From positions 186,001-250,000 of the forward strand of contig NZ_JBNVZV010000004.1 of the NCBI RefSeq assembly GCF_050496545.1: DNA of 64,000 nucleotides, in the 5' to 3' direction. The translations under genes were made by a program, and so were the position numbers. This document shows positions 57,444-64,000 of this stretch, in pieces (the first letter of the stretch is position 1; every line of letters begins with the position of its first letter). Below the pieces are notes generated by a model, which worked only from the letters and a program-made list of their open reading frames with translations, made no database searches and was not told where the DNA came from. This DNA is from Phycicoccus avicenniae_A. GTDB taxonomy: Bacteria; Actinomycetota; Actinomycetes; Actinomycetales; Dermatophilaceae.

Positions 57444-58664
57444 TCAACCACAGCCCCGATGATGCCCCAGCAGCGGCAGGCAGAGCACCCGGTCCCCCGG
57501 CCCGACCTCCGCGACCTCCTCCGGGACCATCGCGAGGGCGGTCGCGCCGGCCAGCGCGCCGAGCACGTGCGAGCCCTGACCGCCCGACGGCCGGACGGTC
57601 CCGTCCTCCTCGACGACGCGCGTCATCTCGGCCCGGCCGGGGGCGGTGGGCCACGCCGCACCGGCCACCGCCTCGAAGCGGCCGTCGGCGTCGGGGTCGG
57701 CCCCGGCCATCCGGCGCAGGGCGGGCAGGACGAAGACGTGGAAGGAGACGTAGGAGCTGACCGGGTTGCCCGGCAGCGTGACGACCGGCAGGCCGCTGGC
57801 GGCGACCCGGCCGCAGCCCTGCGGCATCCCGGGACGCATCGCGACCTTGGTGAACTCGACGCCACCGTCCGCGGTCAACACCTCCTTGACCGTGTCGTAG
57901 ACGCCCATCGAGACCCCACCGGTCGTGATGACGAGGTCGGGGTCGCCGTCGGGCGCCGCGAGGAAGGCGCGCACGGTGTCGGCGTCGTCGCGCAGGTGCA
58001 CCCCGGCCGCGACCTCGGCGCCGGCGGCCTCGACGAGCGCGCGCAGCATCAGGTGGTTGGAGTCGACGATCTGGCCGTGCTCGAGGACACCGCCGACGGG
58101 GACCAGCTCGTCGCCGGTGGAGACGACGGTGACGCGCGGCCGGCGGTGCACCACGAGCTCCGCGATGTTCGACGCGGCGGCCAGGGCGACGTGCCCCGGA
58201 CCGACGCGCGTGCCGGCCGTCAGCACGACCGTGCCGGCGCGCACGTCCTCCCCGCGGTGGCGCAGGTGGCGGCCGACCTCCGGCTCGAGGCGGACCGAGA
58301 CCTCCTGCGCCCCACCGTCGGTCACCTCCACGGCGACCACGGCGTCGGCCCCCTCGGGCAGCGGCGCACCCGTCATGATGCGCAGGGCGCGCCCGGGCGG
58401 GAGGACGTGGCGGGTGGTGTCCCCCGCGGCGACGTCGCCGTCGACGGGGAGGACGACGGGCGAGCCCTCGCCGGCCCCGACGAGGTCGGCGGCCCGTACG
58501 GCGTAGCCGTCCATCGCGGAGTTGTCGAAGCCCGGGAGGTCGACGGCCGCGACGGCGTCCTCGGCGAGGACGCGTCCCAGGGCGGCACCGACGGCGACGC
58601 GCTCGGCGGGCAGCGGGGCCACGAGCGACAGCACGGCGGAACGGTGCTCGGCGACGGTGCGCAT
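57444..58664 (-). CDS. moeA: Molybdopterin molybdenumtransferase
   Basis: The 406-residue MoeA inserts molybdenum into adenylated molybdopterin. Signature blocks are LPGFDNSAMDGYAVRAAD (about 43-60), GAPLPEGADAVV, the nucleotide-like loop LVITTGGVSMGVYDTVKEVL and PVVTLPGNPVSSYVSF. The ATG shares one base with the stop of the uridylyltransferase gene (TGATG), and the stop is 13 bp from moaC. The galU-moeA adjacency is conserved in actinobacteria. Confidence 0.95.
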   Translation of the reverse strand: MRTVAEHRSAVLSLVAPLPAERVAVGAALGRVLAEDAVAAVDLPGFDNSAMDGYAVRAADLVGAGEGSPVVLPVDGDVAAGDTTRHVLPPGRALRIMTGAPLPEGADAVVAVEVTDGGAQEVSVRLEPEVGRHLRHRGEDVRAGTVVLTAGTRVGPGHVALAAASNIAELVVHRRPRVTVVSTGDELVPVGGVLEHGQIVDSNHLMLRALVEAAGAEVAAGVHLRDDADTVRAFLAAPDGDPDLVITTGGVSMGVYDTVKEVLTADGGVEFTKVAMRPGMPQGCGRVAASGLPVVTLPGNPVSSYVSFHVFVLPALRRMAGADPDADGRFEAVAGAAWPTAPGRAEMTRVVEEDGTVRPSGGQGSHVLGALAGATALAMVPEEVAEVGPGDRVLCLPLLGHHRGCG

Positions 58665-60046
58665 CAGGACTCCCCCTCGAGACGGGTGCCGTCGGGCACG
58701 GTGCGCGGCTCCCCGGTGAGGTGGACGTCGCCGACGCAGACGACACCCGAGCCGAAGGTGACGTCGGCCTCGACCCGCAGGCTCGTGCACTCGCGCAGGG
58801 ACGGGGCCCCGTGCGGGAACCGGGCCTCGAAGCCGTCGAGCAGGCGGTACTCGGGGCCGAGGTCGACGAACGGCTCCGGACGGTCGGAGACGGCCTCGAC
58901 CCGCCCGTCGTCGGTGACGCGGTACAGGTCGCTGCGGAGGAGCAGGAGCTCGTTGGTGGTCTTGACGGGCCGGAACCGGCTGCGGCCCACGGCGATCGCC
59001 CTCGCTCCGTCGAAGAGCTCGACCGCGGCGCCCATCGCCGACTCGATCTGCACGACAGGAGTGGACTCGGGGTCGGTGGGGTCGACGGTCTTGCGGTTGA
59101 CGATGATCGGCAGCCCGAGGACGCCGTCGGTCTCGTCGAGCCGGGCCGCGAGGACGTCGAGGTCGACCCAGAGGTTGTTCGTGTGGAACCACCGGTGCCG
59201 CTCGAGGTCCTGGAAGTGCTCCTCCTCGCCCGGCACGACCATCGCCGAGTCGCGCAGGACGAGCCGGCCGTCGGAGCGGCGGACGACGAGCTGGCCGCCC
59301 TTGCGGTCGTTGACGGTGCGGGCGCTGACCTCGGCGACGTACGGGATGCCCTCGGCCGCCATCCACGCCGGGACGGCGCCGTCGCAGGTGGCCCCGAGGT
59401 TGTCGGCGTTGGAGAGGAAGAGGTACCGGTACCCGCGGCGACGCAGGTCGTCGAGGAGGCCGGTGGTGCGCAGCGCCACGTAGACGTCGCCGTGGCCGGG
59501 CGGGCACCACTCGAGCTCGGGGTCCTCGGGGTGGTCGACGGGGAAGAGGTCGTCGGCGCGGAGCTTGGGCTCCTTGCTCTGGAGGAAGTCCAGCGGCAGG
59601 CCGTCGAGGGCCAGGCCGGGGTATCGGGCGAGGATCTCGAGGGATGCCTCGCGCGTGCGGAACGAGTTCATCAGGAGCAGCGGGACCTCGACGTCCTGCT
59701 GCGCCCGCAGCGCGAGGACCTGCTCGGCGATGACGTCGAGGAAGGTGCGCCCCTCGCGCACCTCGAGCGCCGACTTCGGGCCCTGCACCCCCATGCTCGT
59801 GCCGAGGCCGCCGTTGAGCTTGACGACCACCGTGCGGGCCAGCGCCTCGCGGACGGCATCGTCACCGGGGCGGACGTCGTCGAGGGAGGGCGGGTCGGTG
59901 AGCGGCTCGACGCTGTCCTCGGGGACCGTCCCCGTGACGTCGTCGGCCAGCTGCTCGTGGAAGTGGGCGAACACCCGGACGGCCAGCGGGTCGACGCCGG
60001 CCCCGAGCATCCGGTCCGTGGCCGCGCGCAGCGCGTCGCTCGTCAT
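58664..60046 (-). CDS. UTP-glucose-1-phosphate uridylyltransferase, UDPGP (eukaryotic-like) family
   Basis: The 460-residue enzyme makes UDP-glucose. It is not the ~300-residue bacterial GalU type: it has the UDPGP-family loop KLNGGLGTSMGVQGPKS (76-92), LLLMNSFRTREASLEIL, EWCPPGHGDVYVAL, LFLSNADNLGA and the C-terminal beta-helix-like region. It occupies the place held by galU in the conserved galU-moeA-rimJ-glpR order, so it looks like a non-orthologous replacement. TAGGGT ends 6 nt before the ATG. Confidence 0.92.
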   Translation of the reverse strand: MTSDALRAATDRMLGAGVDPLAVRVFAHFHEQLADDVTGTVPEDSVEPLTDPPSLDDVRPGDDAVREALARTVVVKLNGGLGTSMGVQGPKSALEVREGRTFLDVIAEQVLALRAQQDVEVPLLLMNSFRTREASLEILARYPGLALDGLPLDFLQSKEPKLRADDLFPVDHPEDPELEWCPPGHGDVYVALRTTGLLDDLRRRGYRYLFLSNADNLGATCDGAVPAWMAAEGIPYVAEVSARTVNDRKGGQLVVRRSDGRLVLRDSAMVVPGEEEHFQDLERHRWFHTNNLWVDLDVLAARLDETDGVLGLPIIVNRKTVDPTDPESTPVVQIESAMGAAVELFDGARAIAVGRSRFRPVKTTNELLLLRSDLYRVTDDGRVEAVSDRPEPFVDLGPEYRLLDGFEARFPHGAPSLRECTSLRVEADVTFGSGVVCVGDVHLTGEPRTVPDGTRLEGES

Positions 60047-60052
60047 GGCGTC

Positions 60053-60062
60053 ACCCTACGAT
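60053..60062. promoter_or_regulatory. Overlapping divergent -10 boxes
   Basis: The minus-strand TAGGGT (60053-60058) serves the uridylyltransferase at 6 nt, and the plus-strand TACGAT (60057-60062) serves 5-FCL at 7 nt. The hexamers share two base pairs, so the two promoters cannot be melted independently. Confidence 0.6.
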
Positions 60063-60069
60063 GCGGCGG

Positions 60070-60642
60070 GTGAGCCCCACCCCGAAGAGCCGGCGCCGCC
60101 GCGAGCTGCGCGCCCGGCGTCGTGAGATCGCCGCCGGACGGGACACCGAGGCCGACGGGCGGTCCCTCGCCGAGGGCGCCCTGGCCCTGGTCGGCCCGCT
60201 CGGGCCCGGCGCCACCGTCCTGTCCTACGAGTCGGTGCCCGGCGAGCCGCCGACCGGGCCGATGAACGCCGCCCTCGTCGGCGCGGGCGTGCGCGTGCTG
60301 GTGCCCGACACCCTGGACGACCTCGACCTCGACTGGCACGACGTCACCGACCCGGCGGCGGTGCGGCTGGGGCTGGACGCCGTGGCGCTGGCCGACCTCG
60401 TCCTCTCCCCCGGGCTGGCCGTCGACCGCACCGGCACCCGGCTCGGCCAGGGCGGCGGCTGCTACGACAAGGCGCTGCCGCGGCGCCGGGCGGGGGTGCG
60501 GGTCGTGACGCTGCTCCATCCCGGCGAGCTCGTCCCGGACGGCGAGGAGCCGCTGCCGCGCGAGTCCTTCGACCAGCCGGTCGATGCCGTGCTCACCGCC
60601 GACGGCCTGACCGACCTGCGGCCACCGAGCGACAAGAACTGA
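60070..60642 (+). CDS. 5-formyltetrahydrofolate cyclo-ligase
   Basis: The 190-residue enzyme converts 5-formyl-THF to 5,10-methenyl-THF with ATP. The family blocks are RRRRELRARRREIAAG at the start and GLAVDRTGTRLGQGGGCYDKAL with the ATP/substrate Gly-rich loop. The GTG at 60070 is preferred because of the upstream -10; an ATG at 60061 overlaps that hexamer. Divergence from the UDP-glucose gene is conserved in actinobacteria. The 3' end lies inside a tandem repeat. Confidence 0.92.
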   Translation: MSPTPKSRRRRELRARRREIAAGRDTEADGRSLAEGALALVGPLGPGATVLSYESVPGEPPTGPMNAALVGAGVRVLVPDTLDDLDLDWHDVTDPAAVRLGLDAVALADLVLSPGLAVDRTGTRLGQGGGCYDKALPRRRAGVRVVTLLHPGELVPDGEEPLPRESFDQPVDAVLTADGLTDLRPPSDKN

Positions 60643-60720
60643 CACATTCGTCGATTGATGGACGCTCCCGACGACCCGCCGAACGACAAGAACTGACACA
60701 TTCGTCGATTGATGGACGCT
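60630..60720. repeat. Tandem GAATGT-loop hairpin repeats at the 5-FCL 3' end
   Basis: Two identical 37-bp units lie at 60630-60666 and 60684-60720 (period 54). The first contains the 5-FCL stop codon, so the repeat covers and duplicates the last codons of the gene. Each unit has AACTGAC-ACATTC-GTCGATT, a 7-bp stem with one mismatch whose loop is the complement of GAATGT. It fills the gap before the convergent penicillin acylase gene. Confidence 0.75.
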
Positions 60721-60752
60721 TTCTGCCCCCGGCGGGCGGACAGGACCTCGGG

Positions 60753-63428
60753 TCAGCCGGTGCCGGAGGCCGGGTCGGGGCGCAGCGTCATCACCTGGGG
60801 GTCGGTGGCGTCGACGGCGCGCGCGGTGAACGGCCAGGGCCGCTGCCGCCCGGCGACCCAGTCCGACACCTGGTCGGCGTAGTGGTCGTCGGTGGCGTGG
60901 CCGCTGACACCGGTCTGGTTGACCCACGTCGAGCGGTCGAGGTCGGAGAGGTCGACGACCATCCGCATCGACGGGCCCCAGGAGACCGAGTAGCCCTCGC
61001 TGGCGTCCCAGCCGTTGGCGTTGACGATGGCCGAGCCACCGGGCAGGTCGTACGGCCCCTCGTTGAACAGCCACCGGACCGGCCCGGGCACGGAGTCGCC
61101 GCCGAGGACCTTGTGCTCCAGCGTGATGCGGTGCAGCTGGCCCCAGTCCCACTGCCCGGGGTCCTTGCCGAGCTCGCGGGTCAGCTCGAGGCGGGCCTGG
61201 ACGAGCGCCTGCCGCAGGATCTCGTCGCGGCCCTCCGTGACGTTGGGCGTCAGCTTGTCGTCCCACCACTCGCTCTGCGGCTGCTTCAGCAGCTGCTGCA
61301 CCGCGGCCCGCCACCGGTCGCCACCGTCGGACTTCATGTCGGCAGGGAGCTCGTCGTCGAAGAGCAGCTCGCACAGGTTGCGCCAGACCGCGTTGTAGTA
61401 GGCGGCCGCAGCCGAGGCCCTGGAGTCCGAGGCCGGCGTCGTGTGGTCCCAGCCACGGAGCAGGTCGCGGGCCTCCTCGGTGAAGTCGAGCAGGTCCTGC
61501 TGGTCCGCCTCGCCGGACGGCCCCTCGAGCGGCACCGTGAGCAGGGCGGGCACGAGCACCTGGGCGAAGAGGTCCTTGTCGTCCATCTGCACCGAGGCCA
61601 TGTCGGCCGGGGTGGCCTCCTGCAGCCGCTCGAGGCGCTGCGCGATGCGGGTGGAGCGCCAGCCGTAGTCCCACTCGGTCGTGAGGAACGGCGTGCGGCT
61701 CGTGCTCACCTGCTGGTTGGCGGCGACGATGGTGCCGTCCGGCGGGTCGAGGACCGACGGCATGTCCGCGAAGTCGACGTAGCCGGTCCAGTCGTAGTAC
61801 GAGTCCCACCCGGGCGCCGGCCAGTAGCCGGGAACGCTGCGCGGGATGGCCGCACGCCGGATCGGGATCTGCCCCGGCGCCTGGTAGCCGATGTGGCCCT
61901 CGCGGTCGGCGTAGACGAGGTTCTGCGCCGGCACCGCGAACGAGCGCGCGGCCTCGCGGAACTCGTCGAAGTCGCTCGCCTTGTTGAACCCGATGATGGC
62001 GTCGGCGGTGCGGCTCGGGACGAGACCGGTCCAGGCGAGCGAGACGGCGTAGTCCTGGGTCTCGTCGCCCTCCTCCTCGGTGGGCGCCCGGGCCCCGGCC
62101 TCGCGCGCCGAGGACAGCACATCGGACATGATCGGGCCGTGCTCGGTGGCGCGCACCGTGATCCGCTGGTCGGCGCCCCCGGCGACCTTGATGGTCTCCT
62201 CGCGCGTCGTCATCGGCTGCCACTCCCCGTCGCGCAGGTAGGTCTGGCCGACGACGCGCTCGAGGTAGAAGTCGGAGACGTCGGGGCCGAGGTTGGTGAA
62301 GCCCCAGGCGATGTGGTCGTTGTGGCCGATGATGACGCCCGGCACGCCGGCGAAGGAGAACCCCGAGACGTCGAGGGGGCACTGGGCGCTCACCGTGCGG
62401 CAGTGCAGGCTGTTCTGGATCCAGATACCGGGCTGCCCCACCCCGAGGTGCGGGTCGTTGGCGAGCAGCGGCTTGCCGGAGGCGGTGTGGTCGCCGGAGA
62501 CCACCCACGAGTTCGAGCCCACGCCGTCGCCCCGCCCGACGAGCTGCGGGATGCTCGCGAGCGCCCGCTCGACCAAGGCGTAGGCGTCCTTGGCCCCGGG
62601 CGTCGTCGTCGCGGCCACGACGTCGGGGTCGCCGGAGGTCAGCCCGCTCGGCACGGCGGAGGAGCTGGAGGTCGTCGGTGCCGGCTCGTCCCCGCGACCG
62701 GCGGAGGCGGTGGCGGAGGACCACTCGGTGTCGGAGAGGATCGGCGGGTGCGCCGCCGAGTCGTAGGCGGGGTAGATCGCGGCGATCTGGGCGCGCGAGA
62801 GCCGTCCGCTCAGCCGGGCGCGCGCGAGCTCGTCGTCGTAGTCGCCGCGCAGGTCCCAGGCCATGGCCTTGAGCCAGGACAGGCTGTCGACCGGCGTCCA
62901 CTCCTCGATGTCGCCGAGCGGCAGCTGCAGACCGAGGACCGTGTACTCGGCCGACACCTCGCCCGGGGAGCGGCCGCGCAGGTACCGGTTGACCCCGTCG
63001 GCGTAGGCCTGGAGCAGCTGGCGGGTCTCGGGCTCGAGGGTCGGCAGCTCCTCCTCCGCGACGCGCCGCCAGCCCATCGTCCGGACGACCTTGTCGGTCT
63101 CGACGCCCGCGCTGCCGACCAGCTCGGAGAGCCGCCCGGCCGTGATGTGGCGGCGCAGGTCCATCTCGAAGAACCGCTCCTGCGCGTGGACGTAGCCCTG
63201 CGCGCGGGCGAGGTCGGTGACCGAGTCGCCGTAGATGTGCGGGATGCCGCTGCCGTCGCGCTTGACGGTGACGGCGGCCGACAGCCCGGGCAGGGTGGCC
63301 TCGCCGTCACGGGTCGGGAGCGAGCTGCGGACGGCGGTCACGACCACCACCCCGGCGACGATCGCCGCGACCACCACGACCGCCACGAGTCCCAGGAGGA
63401 TGCGGCGGGCGACGACGAGACGACTCAC
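60753..63428 (-). CDS. Penicillin acylase-family amidase, N-terminal nucleophile hydrolase
   Basis: The 891-residue preprotein has an N-terminal signal/anchor helix (8-31), the alpha-chain (VTVKRDGSGIPHIYGDS, RFFEMDLRRHITAGRLSEL) and a spacer of about 50 residues rich in Ser/Thr. The beta-chain begins at Ser305 in DGVGSNSWVVSG, the autocatalytic Ntn nucleophile. LANDPHLGVGQPGIW and GVIIGHNDHIAWGFTNLGPD follow. Family members hydrolyse acyl amides such as beta-lactams or homoserine lactones; the natural substrate here is not known. TAGTCT lies 6 nt before the GTG. Confidence 0.92.
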   Translation of the reverse strand: MSRLVVARRILLGLVAVVVVAAIVAGVVVVTAVRSSLPTRDGEATLPGLSAAVTVKRDGSGIPHIYGDSVTDLARAQGYVHAQERFFEMDLRRHITAGRLSELVGSAGVETDKVVRTMGWRRVAEEELPTLEPETRQLLQAYADGVNRYLRGRSPGEVSAEYTVLGLQLPLGDIEEWTPVDSLSWLKAMAWDLRGDYDDELARARLSGRLSRAQIAAIYPAYDSAAHPPILSDTEWSSATASAGRGDEPAPTTSSSSAVPSGLTSGDPDVVAATTTPGAKDAYALVERALASIPQLVGRGDGVGSNSWVVSGDHTASGKPLLANDPHLGVGQPGIWIQNSLHCRTVSAQCPLDVSGFSFAGVPGVIIGHNDHIAWGFTNLGPDVSDFYLERVVGQTYLRDGEWQPMTTREETIKVAGGADQRITVRATEHGPIMSDVLSSAREAGARAPTEEEGDETQDYAVSLAWTGLVPSRTADAIIGFNKASDFDEFREAARSFAVPAQNLVYADREGHIGYQAPGQIPIRRAAIPRSVPGYWPAPGWDSYYDWTGYVDFADMPSVLDPPDGTIVAANQQVSTSRTPFLTTEWDYGWRSTRIAQRLERLQEATPADMASVQMDDKDLFAQVLVPALLTVPLEGPSGEADQQDLLDFTEEARDLLRGWDHTTPASDSRASAAAAYYNAVWRNLCELLFDDELPADMKSDGGDRWRAAVQQLLKQPQSEWWDDKLTPNVTEGRDEILRQALVQARLELTRELGKDPGQWDWGQLHRITLEHKVLGGDSVPGPVRWLFNEGPYDLPGGSAIVNANGWDASEGYSVSWGPSMRMVVDLSDLDRSTWVNQTGVSGHATDDHYADQVSDWVAGRQRPWPFTARAVDATDPQVMTLRPDPASGTG

Positions 63429-63434
63429 CCTGCG

Positions 63435-63440
63435 AGACTA
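63435..63440 (-). promoter_or_regulatory. -10 for a leaderless penicillin acylase transcript
   Basis: TAGTCT on the minus strand ends 6 nt before the GTG at 63428. Confidence 0.5.
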
Positions 63441-63475
63441 GGACACCACCCCCCACGAGACGAGGACGGTCCCCG

Positions 63476-64000
63476 GTGACACTCCCCTGGGCGATGCCGG
63501 CCGCCCATGGCGGGCTGCCTGCTCTGGTCGGCGCCGACACCGGTGCGTCGGCGGGCTTCTCGCTCGACGACCTCACCTCCGCCCTGCTCCTCGGGAGCAT
63601 CGTGCTCGTCGTGGCCGTCGCCGCCGTCCGGCTCTCGGTGCGCTCGGGGCTGCCGTCGCTGCTCATCTACCTCGGCATCGGGCTGCTGCTCGGCGAGAGC
63701 GGGCCGCTGGGCATCCAGTTCGACTCCGCGGCCCTGACCCAGGTCCTGGGGTACGCAGCGCTCGTGCTGATCCTCGTCGAGGGCGGCATCACCACGCAGT
63801 GGTCGGGCATCCGGCGCTCGGTCGCCCCGGCCGCCGTGCTCGCGACCGTCGGTGTGGCGGTGAGCGTCGTCGTCGTCGCGGTCGTCGCCCGCCTCGTCCT
63901 CGGCTGGTCCTGGGAGGTCTCGCTCCTCATCGGCGCGGTCGTCGCCTCCACCGACGCCGCCGCCGTCTTCTCGGTGCTGCGCCGGGTCCCGCTGCCGCGC
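63476..64000 (+). CDS. Cation/proton antiporter (CPA1), C-terminus outside window
   Basis: The visible 175 residues start at a GTG with a GAGGA nearby; an ATG at 63494 is an alternative. They contain five helices and the CPA1 hallmarks: SGLPSLLIYLGIGLLLGESG, VLILVEGGITTQWSGI and the ion-binding VVASTDAAAVFSVLRR. This is the potassium/proton antiporter (CvrA/NhaP2-like) branch, which helps set cytoplasmic pH and K+. The C-terminal domain is outside the window. Confidence 0.85.
   Translation, partial: MTLPWAMPAAHGGLPALVGADTGASAGFSLDDLTSALLLGSIVLVVAVAAVRLSVRSGLPSLLIYLGIGLLLGESGPLGIQFDSAALTQVLGYAALVLILVEGGITTQWSGIRRSVAPAAVLATVGVAVSVVVVAVVARLVLGWSWEVSLLIGAVVASTDAAAVFSVLRRVPLPR

Overview
The window is very GC-rich, densely packed and uses many GTG starts. 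It reads as chromosomal DNA of an actinobacterium, most likely a Micrococcales relative such as Intrasporangiaceae. That placement is inferred from gene content and was not tested. From memory, the M. tuberculosis Rv0992c-Rv1019 segment holds 5-FCL, galU, moeA, rimJ, glpR/sepX, pmt, rsmI, metG, tatD, rpfB, ksgA, ispE, pth, rplY, prs, glmU and a TetR gene. The same genes occur here as a rearranged core with accessory insertions.

Layout. 1-9.8 kb: the edge of a probable exopolysaccharide locus. It holds an exported glycoside-hydrolase-like lipoprotein, a secreted propeller/malectin/PKD protein, and a four-gene overlapping operon (polyprenyl glycosylphosphotransferase, cysQ, cysD, cysN). 9.8-15.7 kb: housekeeping genes pth, rplY, prs and glmU, with a DMT exporter facing a CGNR-type regulator. 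15.7-24.6 kb: transporters and regulators (MFS/LysR, MFS/UspA, TetR, tam/MarR, esterase-like lipoprotein/PadR) and an unusual tRNA-Gln. 24.6-32.5 kb: ABC-F ATPase, ispE, rsmA, rpfB, tatD and metG. 32.6-39.3 kb: an accessory block with an acetyltransferase, a DUF4126 membrane protein, two paralogous lipoproteins, a TetR with clear operators, a CPBP protease and an ECF-like sigma factor with its partner. 39.4-45.9 kb: a three-subunit succinate dehydrogenase, rsmI and pmt. 46-53 kb: a 1189-residue nuclease/helicase fusion, small enzymes and a PepSY protein. 53-64 kb: tRNA-Ala(CGC), an AI-2E-family transporter, sepX, an acetyltransferase, mogA, moaC, moeA, a UDPGP-type uridylyltransferase, 5-FCL, penicillin acylase and a truncated cation/proton antiporter.

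How the genes work together. Most units are short operons with ATGA, GTGA or TGATG overlaps. At least fifteen genes have a TANNNT hexamer ending 6-8 nt before the start codon, the arrangement expected for leaderless transcripts; this fixed several start choices. Divergent gene pairs carry readable operators: MarR at 22.63 kb, PadR at 24.01 kb and TetR at 35.72 kb. Most convergent gene ends carry GC-rich hairpins.

The most unusual material is small-scale. There is a family of short intergenic hairpin repeats with a constant GAATGT loop, tandem at two loci and linked to duplicated gene 3' ends. Partial copies of a tRNA 3' end lie next to tRNA-Gln. Two long imperfect inverted repeats are unexplained, and the rpfB leader is structured. 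No CRISPR array, prophage, insertion sequence or rRNA was seen.
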